The position numbers and the translations under genes were made by a program. A stretch of DNA of 64,000 bases, from the NCBI GenBank assembly GCA_011053055.1, contig DRHT01000031.1, forward strand, positions 62,001 to 126,000, read 5' to 3'. The DNA comes from Halopseudomonas sabulinigri. Lineage in GTDB: Bacteria; Pseudomonadota; Gammaproteobacteria; Pseudomonadales; Pseudomonadaceae. The stretch's first letter is position 1, and every line of letters starts with the position of its first letter. Below, in pieces: positions 44,011 through 53,645 of this stretch. Below the pieces are notes generated by a model. That model did not search any database, had not been told where the DNA came from, and saw nothing but the letters and a program-made list of their open reading frames with translations.

Positions 44011-44538
44011 ATGAATGATCCCCAGGTACTGATTGGCCTGAGTAACCCAAAGAGTCCTACCAACGTGGGCGCCGTGATGCGCGCTGCCGGCTGCTTTAGC
44101 GCCGATGCCGTGCGTTATACCGGCACACGGCATGATCGCGCCGCGCGATACAGCACCGATACCCAGCAGGTCAGCCGGCACATCCCGATCACCCGTGTTG
44201 AGAGCATGTTGGACGCTTTACCGCCCGCCATTCAGGTGGTCTGCATCGAACTGGTTGAAGGCGCCATAGCGCTGCCAGACTTCGTTCACCCGGAGCGCGC
44301 GCTTTATCTGTTTGGGCCTGAAGACGGCACTCTGGAGCAGTCGCTGATTGATCGCGCCGATGCGGTTGTTTACATACCTACGGTGGGTTGCCTCAACCTC
44401 GCCGCCACGGTCAATTTGGTGCTCTACGATCGTCTCTGCAAGAACCCGCAGCATACCCGCGGCGATGAGCTGATCCGGCGCAGCCGCGACACCAACAACA
44501 ATGCTAGAATCCGCGCCAAACCAGCCACCCCAAAATAG
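44011..44538 (+). CDS. SpoU/TrmH-family RNA methyltransferase
   Basis: 175 aa. NPKSPTNVGAVMRAAGCF is SPOUT motif 1, FGPEDGTLEQSL motif 2 and VGCLNLAATVNLVLYDRL motif 3, forming the SAM-binding knot. Too short to carry an RNA-binding extension; acts on tRNA or rRNA by family. GGAACAG before the ATG. Its TAG stop is immediately followed by the flavoprotein ATG, so the two are one operon. Confidence 0.85.
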   Translation: MNDPQVLIGLSNPKSPTNVGAVMRAAGCFSADAVRYTGTRHDRAARYSTDTQQVSRHIPITRVESMLDALPPAIQVVCIELVEGAIALPDFVHPERALYLFGPEDGTLEQSLIDRADAVVYIPTVGCLNLAATVNLVLYDRLCKNPQHTRGDELIRRSRDTNNNARIRAKPATPK

Positions 44539-45774
44539 ATGTCAGCCGTGTCTAACTCTTCTACCGACTTTGACGTGATAGTACTGGGCGCCGGTGCCTC
44601 CGGCCTGTTTTGCGCCTTTACTGCGGCCCAGCGTGGTCGGCGTGTGCTGGTATTAGAGCGGGCCAACAAGATCGGCAAGAAAATACTCATGTCCGGTGGC
44701 GGGCGTTGTAACTTCACCAACCAGTTCGTCGAGCCAAGCCATTTTTTGTCGCGCAACCCACACTTTTGCAAATCCGCGCTCAAACGTTACAACCAGTGGG
44801 AGTTCATCGCACTGGTCGCGCAGCACGGCATTGACTATGAGGAGCGCAAGCATAGCCAGTTGTTCTGCAAAGATTCCGCCAAGCAGATCGTCGCTATGCT
44901 GGAGGACGAATGCATCAACGCCGGCGTCGAAATTCGTACCCAGTGCGAGCTGCAGCGGCTTGAGCCGCTAAATGATGCTGCCAGCCCTTTGCGCTACCGT
45001 CTGCACCTAGAGCAAGACGGACGCGCACAACGCCTGAACTGCAACGCGTTGGTGATCGCCACTGGTGCGCTCTCGGTGCCCACTCTCGGTGGCTCGGGGA
45101 TAGGCTATGAGTTGGCCGAGCAGTTTGGCCTGAAGCTGGTGCCGCGCCAGGCTGGACTGGTGCCTTTCATGTTCAGCGATGCCATGAAACCTTTTTGCGA
45201 GCGCCTCTCCGGCCTGGCGCTGGATATTGAGGTAAGTTGCAACGGCCAGTCGTTCAGCGAGGCGATGCTGTTTACCCACCGCGGTATCAGTGGGCCGGCG
45301 ATTCTGCAGATATCCAGCTACTGGGCTCCGGGTGATGAAATCAGTATTGATCTATTGCCCGGTATTGCTGCCGTCGAATGGCTGCTGCAGGCCAAGCAAG
45401 AGCAACCACGCAGCCGCCTGAAAACCCGACTTGGCCAGCAGCTTTCCAAAGGCCTGGTGGCAGAGCTTCAGCAGCTCTGGTGGCCGCAGGATGATGACAC
45501 CGCACTGGCCGAGTTCAGCGACCGCCGCCTCAGCGAGATTGGCCAGCGCCTCAACGCTTGGCGGCTCAAGCCCTCAGCTACCGAGGGCTATCGCACTGCG
45601 GAAGTGACCCTCGGCGGCGTCGACACCGACGATATCAGTTCGAAAACCATGGAAGCAAAAAACCAGCCTGGGCTGTATTTCATCGGCGAGGTGTTGGATG
45701 TTTCCGGCCATCTGGGCGGCTTCAACTTCCAGTGGGCCTGGTCGTCGGGTTATACCGCGGGCCAGTTCGCTTAG
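44539..45774 (+). CDS. HI0933/YhiN-family FAD oxidoreductase (BaiN-type)
   Basis: 411 aa. FAD start DVIVLGAGASGLFCAFTAAQ, then KIGKKILMSGGGRCNFTN, a family signature, LVIATGALSVPTLGGSGIGYE and a C-terminal GQFA end after YFIGEVLDVSGHLGGFNFQWAWSSGYTAG. Homologues are annotated as aminoacetone oxidase or BaiN reductase; physiological reaction unknown. Cotranscribed with the RNA methyltransferase gene. Confidence 0.86.
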   Translation: MSAVSNSSTDFDVIVLGAGASGLFCAFTAAQRGRRVLVLERANKIGKKILMSGGGRCNFTNQFVEPSHFLSRNPHFCKSALKRYNQWEFIALVAQHGIDYEERKHSQLFCKDSAKQIVAMLEDECINAGVEIRTQCELQRLEPLNDAASPLRYRLHLEQDGRAQRLNCNALVIATGALSVPTLGGSGIGYELAEQFGLKLVPRQAGLVPFMFSDAMKPFCERLSGLALDIEVSCNGQSFSEAMLFTHRGISGPAILQISSYWAPGDEISIDLLPGIAAVEWLLQAKQEQPRSRLKTRLGQQLSKGLVAELQQLWWPQDDDTALAEFSDRRLSEIGQRLNAWRLKPSATEGYRTAEVTLGGVDTDDISSKTMEAKNQPGLYFIGEVLDVSGHLGGFNFQWAWSSGYTAGQFA

Positions 45775-45966
45775 CGGCCACTAAAAGCGCCTACCTACTA
45801 AAAAGGCCATTTCAACCGCCTATTCAGGCATTTCTGCCCGCGCATTTCTCTGCCTATCCTGCCAGCCTTGTCTACACTGAGTCACAATCATCAGCTGCAT
45901 GCGCGCAGCCCTCTGCTGCGCCGACCACAGCAATCGGATTTGACGTTTTTTCGACAAGGAGCACGC

Positions 45967-47712
45967 ATGACTGTCATTCCCCGTTTTGCCCACCTGCCTC
46001 TGGCAACCCTGATCAGCACCCTCAGCCTTGCTAGCGGTGCCATTGCCGCGGTCGAAGATCCGGCCGACATCATTTTTTATGGCGGCCCCATTCTGACAAT
46101 GGACGATACCTACCCCAACGTGGATGCGGTCGCGGTAGACAATGGCATCATCGTCGGCGTTGGCACCCGGACCATGCTGGAAGCCGACTTTCGTGGTGCA
46201 GAAACCGAACTGCGCAACCTGAACGGGCACACCCTGATTCCCGGTTTTGTCGACGCCCACAGTCATTTTTCCTTTGTCGGCGTGCAGGCTATTTCCGCCA
46301 ACTTGCTGCCGCCACCTGATGGCCCCGGCAGCTCGATTGCTGCTCTGCAGGATGCACTCCGTCAGTATCTGGCCAGCAGCACCCGTGCGCAGGACTATGG
46401 CGTGTTGATCGGTTTCAACTACGACGACTCGCAACTGCTTGAAAAGCGCCACCCCACGCGAGCAGAACTGGATGCAGTCTCAACGACTATTCCGATCATG
46501 GCCATTCACCAATCCGGCCATCTCGGCGTGTACAACACTAAGGCGCTGGAAGTCCTTGGCATCAACGCCAACACACCAAACCCAGAAGGCGGCACCATCT
46601 ACCGCGAGAAAGATGGTGTTACACCCAACGGTTTAATGGCTGAGAATGCGCATATTTCAGCGCTGATCAAACTGCTGCCCGAGTTCACTCCTGAGCAGCG
46701 CATCGACATGCTCAACAAGGCCCAACAGATCTATCTAGCCAACGGCTTCACTACCATCCAGGACGGCCGTACTTCACCCGGCAGCCTGCATGGCTTGGCA
46801 CAGGCAGCCAAAGCCGGCTATTTCAAGGTCGACGTGGTGGCCTACCCGGATCTGGTCGCCAACCTCGAAGACCCGATGCTGGACGGCCCGTTGATGTCGC
46901 GCACCTATTCCGACCACTTCCGTATTGGCGGCGTCAAATTGACCTTCGATGGCTCCCCACAGGGCAAGACCGCTTGGTTCACCCATCCGTACTTTCAGCC
47001 GCCAGAACATGAGCCAGATGACTACAGCGGCGCGCCGCTGTTTGCCAATGATGCCGAAGCGCGCAGGTTGATGGAGATGGCCTATACCAACGGTTGGCAG
47101 GTGATGGTGCACGCCAACGGCGACGCGGCCATTGACCAACTGATCCGCCTGACCGATACCGTGCAACGCGAGATACCCGAGGTCGATGACCGGCGTACCG
47201 TTCTGATTCACGGCCAGTATCTGCGCCCCGATCAAATTCCGCAGCTGGCGACGCTTGGCATATTCCCTTCGCTTTACCCGATGCACACCTTTTACTGGGG
47301 CGATTGGCATCGCCAGTCAGTCGCAGGTCCGGAGCTGGCTAAGTTCATTTCGCCAACTGGCTCGGTCTACCGTTCGGGTATGAAATTCAGCATTCACTCC
47401 GATGCCCCCGTGGTGTATCCCAACTCCATGCGTATTCTGCACAGCGCCACTAACCGGGTGACCCGCAGCAATATTATCCTCGGGCCGGAAGAACGACTGG
47501 ATGCCCTGACCGCTCTGAAAGCGATGACCATCTGGCCGGCTTACCAACATTTCGAAGAGAGCAGCAAAGGCTCCATCGAGAAAGGTAAGCTGGCCGACTT
47601 GGTCGTGTTGTCGCATAACCCAGTCACCCTGGATCGTGAGCAGTTGTTGGGCGTCAAGGTGCTGGAAACTATTAAAGCCGGAGAAACTGTCTACAAGGCC
47701 GCAGCGCAATAG
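45967..47712 (+). CDS. Secreted amidohydrolase of the YtcJ type
   Basis: 581 aa from ATG 45967, preceded by AAGGAGCACGC; the TTG start at 45868 is rejected because the signal peptide (LPLATLISTLSLASGAIAA) begins only here. Metal site: PGFVDAHSHFSF (HxH), with later His in VLIHGQYLRPDQ and Asp in SIHSDAPVVYP. GKLADLVVLSHNP ends the composite domain. Periplasmic amidohydrolase on an unknown amide; YtcJ-like members act on exotic N-acyl compounds. Confidence 0.85.
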   Translation: MTVIPRFAHLPLATLISTLSLASGAIAAVEDPADIIFYGGPILTMDDTYPNVDAVAVDNGIIVGVGTRTMLEADFRGAETELRNLNGHTLIPGFVDAHSHFSFVGVQAISANLLPPPDGPGSSIAALQDALRQYLASSTRAQDYGVLIGFNYDDSQLLEKRHPTRAELDAVSTTIPIMAIHQSGHLGVYNTKALEVLGINANTPNPEGGTIYREKDGVTPNGLMAENAHISALIKLLPEFTPEQRIDMLNKAQQIYLANGFTTIQDGRTSPGSLHGLAQAAKAGYFKVDVVAYPDLVANLEDPMLDGPLMSRTYSDHFRIGGVKLTFDGSPQGKTAWFTHPYFQPPEHEPDDYSGAPLFANDAEARRLMEMAYTNGWQVMVHANGDAAIDQLIRLTDTVQREIPEVDDRRTVLIHGQYLRPDQIPQLATLGIFPSLYPMHTFYWGDWHRQSVAGPELAKFISPTGSVYRSGMKFSIHSDAPVVYPNSMRILHSATNRVTRSNIILGPEERLDALTALKAMTIWPAYQHFEESSKGSIEKGKLADLVVLSHNPVTLDREQLLGVKVLETIKAGETVYKAAAQ

Positions 47713-47736
47713 GATGTCAAACCAAGGAGCATCATT

Positions 47737-48330
47737 ATGAAACCGACTGTCGAGCCTTCCTCTACCGGCACAGCCGCCGTTCCCGCTCTACTCGGTGACC
47801 TTAGCCGCAATTGGGGCTGGTTGCTGGCTTTGGGCATTCTCTTCATTGTCCTAGGCCTGATTGGTCTAGGCATGAGCGTTACCCTGACCATCGCGACGGT
47901 ATTTCTGTTTGGCGTCATGCTGTTAGCCGGGGGCGCTCTGCAGCTGGTTGACGCTATCCGCAGCAAAAATAGTGGAGGACGCCTAATTAGCGGGCTTATG
48001 GGCGCACTCTACTTGCTCGGTGGTTTTCTGCTGATTAGCAAGCCACTGGCCGGTTCTGCCGTCATTACCCTGTTGCTCGGCGCTGCCTTTTTTGCCATCG
48101 GCCTGGTGCGCATCATGCTAGGCATGCAGCTGCGCAGTACCGGCAGCAACTGGGGCTGGCTGGTGTTTGCCGGCGGTATCTCGCTATTGCTGGCGTGCAT
48201 GATTTTCCTGCAGTGGCCAGCCTCAGCGTTATGGCTGATTGGCATCTTGGTGGCGATTGAGATGCTCGTGCATGGCTGTGCCTATGTGATGCTGGCCTTG
48301 GCTGCCAAGGCAGTAAGCCGCAACCTCTGA
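47737..48330 (+). CDS. HdeD-family membrane protein (DUF308)
   Basis: 197 aa, about six TM helices in DUF308 repeats. WLLALGILFIVLGLIGLGMSV and ISLLLACMIFLQWPASALWL are typical repeat units. HdeD is an acid-resistance membrane protein in E. coli; function here unknown. CAAGGAGC lies at the right spacing before the ATG, 25 bases after the amidohydrolase stop. Confidence 0.87.
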   Translation: MKPTVEPSSTGTAAVPALLGDLSRNWGWLLALGILFIVLGLIGLGMSVTLTIATVFLFGVMLLAGGALQLVDAIRSKNSGGRLISGLMGALYLLGGFLLISKPLAGSAVITLLLGAAFFAIGLVRIMLGMQLRSTGSNWGWLVFAGGISLLLACMIFLQWPASALWLIGILVAIEMLVHGCAYVMLALAAKAVSRNL

Positions 48331-48354
48331 TGCGGCCGACCTGTAGTGAATAGC

Positions 48355-49983
48355 TCAGGCGGCGTGCGAACGTCGCCCGGCTATCAACCCCCAAAACAAT
48401 AACAACGCCAGCGCGGCATAAAGACTCCGCTGCACCAGCACAGCATGGCGGCTGTAGAAGCTGCCGCCCGCATTCGCAGAGAAGGGTATATCCACCAGTC
48501 GTTCCGCCCGTGAGAAGGCCTGCGTGCTGGCTACCACTCGCCCACTGGGCACGATTGCTACCGACGGGCCATTGTTGATCAAGTGCACCATGGGTACGCG
48601 ATTCTCCACCCCGCGCAGGACCGACATATCGCGATGCTGAAACGGCTGTGATGTCTCGCCAAACCAGTTGTCCTGCGACAGAAACAGCAACAGTTTACCT
48701 GCTGAATCAGCCCCAATGGATTCAGCCACAAACTGCGGAAAGGCCGTCTCGTAACAGACTTTGGGTATCACCCGCATATCACCTACCCTGAACTCCACGT
48801 GCTCAGTACCCGCGCCAACCGGGCGCAGATAATCCCCCATGAACATGCGGGTTACTTGGGTGATCCCCGGCAACTCAAAAAAGGCTGGCAGATATTCGCC
48901 AAAGGGCATGCGTTGCACCTTACGGTACTGCCCGGCTAGCCGGCCATTGTGATCCAACCAAGCCACCGTATTGAAGCTGACCTGCTCGGCGTTAACCCAG
49001 CGATTTTCCACATCGTGGAAGAACAGCGGCACGCCCCAGCTGGTGACCTCCTTGCCGTACCCATGGCGCACGGTGAACATATCGTAATAGCCCTTGTAGC
49101 GCGCTTCAGGCCAGGCCACCCATTGGGCACCCGCTTTCGCCAGCCGGCGACTGGCAACCATCTCTTCCGGCGCCTCACGGGTAAAACCTTCGCGCGGCGC
49201 TGGAATGCGACGCCTCGGCGGGTCATTGGGCTGCACCAAGCCAATGCGCGTGGTATCCCAGCTGCGTACCTGGTTATCCCAATAAGACAATGCGTAAAAC
49301 CCATAGGCAAACCACAACAGCAATACAGCGCCTGCCACCAGCATGCCCATACCAGCCCCGCGGCTGTTACTGTAATAGGCTTGGAGCAGCTGAAAAAGCA
49401 GCCCACTGAACAGCAACATGATGATATTCAAGCCCTGCGCACCCAGCAGGTCAACCCCCTGCAGGGCAACCAGAAAACGCGCTTGCCCTTCGGCAAAGTC
49501 GGTAACAAAAAGCTGTGGGAAAATCGCCATAACGACAGCGATAACCAACGGAAAGGTGAGCAGGTCCCAAGTTGGCACACGCAGTGCCAACCAGCGGTAG
49601 AGCAAACATGCAAAGCCCAAAGCCAAGCCGGTATACAGCCAGAACAACCCCGCCAAGATAGCACTGACCGGCCAAGACAAGCCTTTGAGATGAATCATAA
49701 AATCGATCATCCAATGGCTGGCGCCAGCAAAACACAGCACGCCCGCCAGCCAGCCAAGGGCAAAGGCGGCCGGCAAGCGCGTATCACGCAATGCGTAGAG
49801 CAAGGGTACTCCGGCTAACCAACCGGTCCAGAACAACACCGGGTTAACCCATGGCGCAAACATCATCACGCCGCTGACGGCAGCCAACAACACGCGAGTA
49901 GTCCATGACACCACGCGCGCTTGCTCGGCCAGCACCAGGGTTTCCGTCGCCAGACTCGCGGGCGATGCATCAAACTGCGACAT
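48355..49983 (-). CDS. Lnt-like apolipoprotein N-acyltransferase/nitrilase-fold membrane enzyme
   Basis: 542 aa. An N-terminal region with several TM helices (about 25-250) is followed by a carbon-nitrogen hydrolase domain: Glu in WPEARYKGYYD, Lys in YRKVQRMPFGEYLP and Cys in PKVCYETAFPQFV form the E-K-C triad of Lnt, which transfers an acyl chain to lipoprotein N-termini. A copy linked to leuS is the usual housekeeping lnt in pseudomonads, so this is probably a second or divergent paralogue; the regular lnt is not in this window. A different amide or ester substrate is possible. Confidence 0.8.
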   Translation of the reverse strand: MSQFDASPASLATETLVLAEQARVVSWTTRVLLAAVSGVMMFAPWVNPVLFWTGWLAGVPLLYALRDTRLPAAFALGWLAGVLCFAGASHWMIDFMIHLKGLSWPVSAILAGLFWLYTGLALGFACLLYRWLALRVPTWDLLTFPLVIAVVMAIFPQLFVTDFAEGQARFLVALQGVDLLGAQGLNIIMLLFSGLLFQLLQAYYSNSRGAGMGMLVAGAVLLLWFAYGFYALSYWDNQVRSWDTTRIGLVQPNDPPRRRIPAPREGFTREAPEEMVASRRLAKAGAQWVAWPEARYKGYYDMFTVRHGYGKEVTSWGVPLFFHDVENRWVNAEQVSFNTVAWLDHNGRLAGQYRKVQRMPFGEYLPAFFELPGITQVTRMFMGDYLRPVGAGTEHVEFRVGDMRVIPKVCYETAFPQFVAESIGADSAGKLLLFLSQDNWFGETSQPFQHRDMSVLRGVENRVPMVHLINNGPSVAIVPSGRVVASTQAFSRAERLVDIPFSANAGGSFYSRHAVLVQRSLYAALALLLFWGLIAGRRSHAA

Positions 49984-50199
49984 GGAACCTCTTATTATTA
50001 TTCAGAAGCTAATCTGCGGCGGTTCATCAGACGCAGGAATCCAACGAATTTATGCCAATAAAATCACGCTTCGACAATAGAAGCGCGACCACCACGGCAA
50101 CATCACCCGTTAGGGTGAATTTGCCAGAGCCATCAGACTGGAATCCGGTAAACAAAACCCGGTACTCTTGATTTTTCGCTGCCGAACGGACATGCATTT

Positions 50200-51099
50200 A
50201 TGCCCCATTGGTTGACTGGTTCACTCACCTGTTTGCTGATTCTGCTGAACACCCTGATCGGCATTGGCCCGATGTTGGTCTTCGGACTGCTCAAGGCGCT
50301 TATTCCAAACGCGGATCTGCGTCGCGGATGCTCCAAAGCAGTGATGTGGGTCGCGGAAACCTGGGCCGAGATCAATAAACGCATCTTTCATCTGCTGCTA
50401 CCAACTCAGTGGGATGTACGTTGCGACACCACGCTGGCAAGCGAGCAATCTTATCTGGTGATCAGCAATCACCAGACCTGGGTGGATATCCCCGCCCTAG
50501 TGAACGCCTTCAACCGCAAAACGCCTTATTTCAAGTTCTTCCTTAAACGCGCGCTGATCTGGGTACCGTTTCTCGGCTTGGCGTTCTGGGCACTCGACTA
50601 CCCCTTCATGAAGCGCTACAGCAAAGCCCATCTGGCCAAGCACCCGGAAGACCAGGGTAAAGACTTGGAAATTACCCGTCGCGCCTGCGAAAAATTTCAA
50701 CAGCTGCCGGTCACCGTAGTGAATTACCTGGAAGGTACGCGTTTCACTCCAGGCAAGCACCGGCAGCAGCAATCACCCTTTCGCTACCTGCTTAAGCCCA
50801 AAGCCGGCGGCATTGCCTTTGTGGTCGCCGCACTCGGCGCGCAGATGCGCTCGGTGCTAGATGTCACTATTGTCTATCCCGACGAGCGCCCGCCAGGCTT
50901 CTGGCAACTGGTTAGCGGACAGGTGACACGGATCACCGTGGATATCCGTTGTCGCACTCTACCCACCCAGCTGATAGACGGCGATTACAGCCTTGACCTT
51001 GAGTACCGCAACCAATTTCAGCAGTGGGTCAGTCAGCTATGGATCGAAAAAGATCAGCGCATTGCCGCCCTGCGTCGCGAACTCGCCGAACGACCTTGA
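50200..51099 (+). CDS. YihG-like 1-acylglycerol-3-phosphate acyltransferase
   Basis: 299 aa. One or two N-terminal TM helices, the HxxxxD catalytic motif in LVISNHQTWVDIPALV, and the PlsC block NYLEGTRFTPGKH (EGTR). This longer LPLAT type (YihG) acylates lysophosphatidate or lysophospholipids at the inner membrane. The region after about 200 (GGIAFVVAALGAQMRSVLDVTIVYPD) matches the family's C-terminal part. Divergent from the Lnt-like gene across 216 bases, which contains only a small TCACCC/GGGTGA dyad. Confidence 0.87.
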   Translation: MPHWLTGSLTCLLILLNTLIGIGPMLVFGLLKALIPNADLRRGCSKAVMWVAETWAEINKRIFHLLLPTQWDVRCDTTLASEQSYLVISNHQTWVDIPALVNAFNRKTPYFKFFLKRALIWVPFLGLAFWALDYPFMKRYSKAHLAKHPEDQGKDLEITRRACEKFQQLPVTVVNYLEGTRFTPGKHRQQQSPFRYLLKPKAGGIAFVVAALGAQMRSVLDVTIVYPDERPPGFWQLVSGQVTRITVDIRCRTLPTQLIDGDYSLDLEYRNQFQQWVSQLWIEKDQRIAALRRELAERP

Positions 51100-51116
51100 G
51101 CTGCCAGGCACAAAGG

Positions 51117-52241
51117 TTAACCCGGTAATTCACCGATGACCTCAGACAGCGACTGAGAGGGCAAGCCGAGCGCTTCGGCCACCTCGGAATTACACAAAAT
51201 CCCCCCGCTAAGATTCAAGCCTTGCGCAAGATGCGGATCCTCGCTCAGCGCCTGCTTGACGCCTTTATTTGCCAGCGCCAAGACAAAGGGCAGGGTTGCA
51301 TTATTCAGCGCCTGAGTTGAGGTACGTGCGACTGCACCGGGCATGTTAGCAACGCAATAGTGCACTACCTCGTCAACCACATAGGTGGGCTGATCATGGG
51401 TAGTGGGGCTTGAGGTTTCGGCGCAACCGCCCTGATCAATCGCCACATCCACCAATACAGCACCCGACTGCATGCGTGCCACCATCTCGGCGCTGATCAA
51501 CTTGGGCGCGGTAGCACCCGGGACCAATACCGCGCCAATCACCAGGTCGGCGCCCAGCAATTGCTCTTCCAACGTCACGCCAGTCGAATAAAGGGTACTG
51601 ACGCGATTGCCGTACTGCGCGTCCAGGCGCCTGAGTGCGTCCGGGTTCTTGTCCAGCACGGTGACATCAGCGCCTAGCCCAACGGCCATTGCCAGCGCAT
51701 TGCTGCCGACCACCCCACCGCCCAGAATGACCACCTTACCGCGGGGTACGCCCGGCACGCCGCCGAGCAGCACACCTCGCCCACCCTTGGCTTTCTCCAA
51801 ACAGCCGGCGCCAGCTTGAATGGCCATGCGCCCAGCCACCTCGGACATTGGCGCCAATAGCGGTAAGCGTCCGTGCGCATCAGTTACGGTTTCATAGGCG
51901 ATACAGATGGCCCCGCTGGACAGCAGGTCTTCGGCCTGGGCGCGATCTGGCGCCAGATGCAAGTAAGTGAACAGGATCTGACCGGGGCGCAGGCGGGCGC
52001 GCTCTTCGGCCTGCGGCTCCTTGACCTTGACCAGCAAGTCGGCTTGGGCAAACACCTCCTCCACCGTCACCAGCTCCGCGCCAGCTTGGCGATAGAGTGC
52101 ATCATTGTAGCCAATCGCCGTGCCGGCATCGTGCTCGACAAACACTTGATGCCCCTGGCGCACTAGCTCGCGCACTGATTCAGGCGTCAACCCCACGCGG
52201 TATTCATGATTTTTGATCTCTTTCGGAACGCCAATATGCAT
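51117..52241 (-). CDS. ald: Alanine dehydrogenase
   Basis: NAD-dependent conversion of L-alanine and pyruvate plus ammonia. 374 aa, full length. [20 protein letters not shown] at the start, [14 protein letters not shown], the NAD domain [21 protein letters not shown] (about 165-185) and [20 protein letters not shown] are diagnostic. Catalytic His and Lys in [14 protein letters not shown] region and KVKEPQAEE. Convergent with the acyltransferase gene. Confidence 0.94.
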   Translation of the reverse strand: MHIGVPKEIKNHEYRVGLTPESVRELVRQGHQVFVEHDAGTAIGYNDALYRQAGAELVTVEEVFAQADLLVKVKEPQAEERARLRPGQILFTYLHLAPDRAQAEDLLSSGAICIAYETVTDAHGRLPLLAPMSEVAGRMAIQAGAGCLEKAKGGRGVLLGGVPGVPRGKVVILGGGVVGSNALAMAVGLGADVTVLDKNPDALRRLDAQYGNRVSTLYSTGVTLEEQLLGADLVIGAVLVPGATAPKLISAEMVARMQSGAVLVDVAIDQGGCAETSSPTTHDQPTYVVDEVVHYCVANMPGAVARTSTQALNNATLPFVLALANKGVKQALSEDPHLAQGLNLSGGILCNSEVAEALGLPSQSLSEVIGELPG

Positions 52242-52338
52242 GGCACTGCCCTCCTCACTGACCGGACTCTAGAGTTATCAGTGTAGTTGGCAGCGAAGGA
52301 TGATCGTCAAAAGATTGAGAAGGCGTGCAGAGAGGGCG

Positions 52339-53394
52339 TTAATCAGCTGCAGGAGCGGCTTCTGGAAAAGAGCTTGTGGCAGCAACAATCCGATTGCGTC
52401 CGCCGCTTTTGGCATCATACATGCGCTTGTCGGCGACTTTCAGTAAGGCGCTCAGATCAGCCCCATCATCGTTCAAGGTCGCCACGCCACCACTAAAACT
52501 CATCTGCAACGCAGTGCCATCGGCCAGCTGCAATGGCGTGGTAGCCAATTGCTGACGCAGCTGATCTGCCAAGCTAGCGGCCTGATGGTGATCCGCGCCG
52601 AGCAGCAGAACGGCGAATTCTTCGCCACCCAGCCGGCAAGCCAAGTCAGAGCCACGCAGGCGACCAGATAGCAAATGAGCCGCATGCTGCAAGGCTTGAT
52701 CCCCTATATCGTGTCCGTATTGATCATTCACTCGCTTGAACATGTCCAGATCCACCACCACCAGGGACAGCGCCATTCCACTGCGCTCTGCCTGGCTGCG
52801 CAAGCGAAGGAACTCTTCACCCAGGCGCATGCGGTTGGCGATGCCAGTCAGGTTGTCAGTGCCGGCTAGCTCAATCAAGCGTGCCTCATTGCTCGTGCGG
52901 CTGCGCTCATAGATATGTGAAAACAGCATTACCGCAAAACTACTGAAGGCAAGGTTGGTGGCAATGAGTGCGTCCATCGAATTCTCGCCGGTCATGTAAC
53001 GCACATTGAAGGCGATGACCGCCGCGGTAACAAAGATCAACGACATCCATAGGCCGCCGCGCTGGCCCAGCAGCAGGTAGGAAATGATGGGGATGGTTTG
53101 AATCCATGCAAACACGGTGAAAGAGGTTTTTGGCAGCAATAAAGCAAATACCATCATGCAGAAAAAAAGGACTAGATAAGCGACCGTCCAGGCAACCAGA
53201 TGCCGGGTGGTCGGCACAACGCGCTGCAAGCTCAGCGCAAAAAATGCATACGCCACTTCCAGCCCCGCCAGCAAATACATCCCGCGATAGCTATTCAAGC
53301 CAGCGAAGATAAGACCAAAGACAAATGTGAGCCACAACAACGCCCGCAAAACGGAACGGCGATGGCTTTGATTTTGTTCGAGTTGCTTGGCCAT
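52339..53394 (-). CDS. Membrane diguanylate cyclase (TM sensor-GGDEF)
   Basis: 351 aa. About six TM helices in the first 180 residues without a large periplasmic loop, then GGDEF: LTGIANRMRLGEEFLRL, VDLDMFKRVNDQYGHDIG, and RLGGEEFAVLLLGADH with the RxxD inhibitory site RGSD. AAGGA lies eight bases before ATG. The tail after the GGDEF fold is short and alanine-rich. Confidence 0.87.
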   Translation of the reverse strand: MAKQLEQNQSHRRSVLRALLWLTFVFGLIFAGLNSYRGMYLLAGLEVAYAFFALSLQRVVPTTRHLVAWTVAYLVLFFCMMVFALLLPKTSFTVFAWIQTIPIISYLLLGQRGGLWMSLIFVTAAVIAFNVRYMTGENSMDALIATNLAFSSFAVMLFSHIYERSRTSNEARLIELAGTDNLTGIANRMRLGEEFLRLRSQAERSGMALSLVVVDLDMFKRVNDQYGHDIGDQALQHAAHLLSGRLRGSDLACRLGGEEFAVLLLGADHHQAASLADQLRQQLATTPLQLADGTALQMSFSGGVATLNDDGADLSALLKVADKRMYDAKSGGRNRIVAATSSFPEAAPAAD

Positions 53395-53645
53395 TTTTTT
53401 CCTTTTAAATCACCCTTTGCAACGGGCGCAGCAACATACTTCGGAACAAACAACAACCCAATAGTATCCATTCAAGTAGGCAATATGCGAATCGGGGCTG
53501 AAAAAACTCTGGCATTTGTGCCGAATGTCTTCTCAAGAGGTCAATATCTTGTCATGCTTGCAAAATAGTCTAAGTAATAGCCATCTGCCTTTACTTGACA
53601 AAATAAAGCACAGAATAACAGACAAATGGCGCCAAGGATCTTGAA

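Noticed and set aside
48949-49818. 289-aa plus-strand ORF opposite the Lnt-like gene
   Set aside because: Antisense shadow with low-complexity basic sequence.
53508-53525. Sigma-54-like word TGGCATTTGTGCCG before the receiver-CheC gene
   Set aside because: GG and GC are seven bases apart instead of ten, so it cannot be a -24/-12 promoter.
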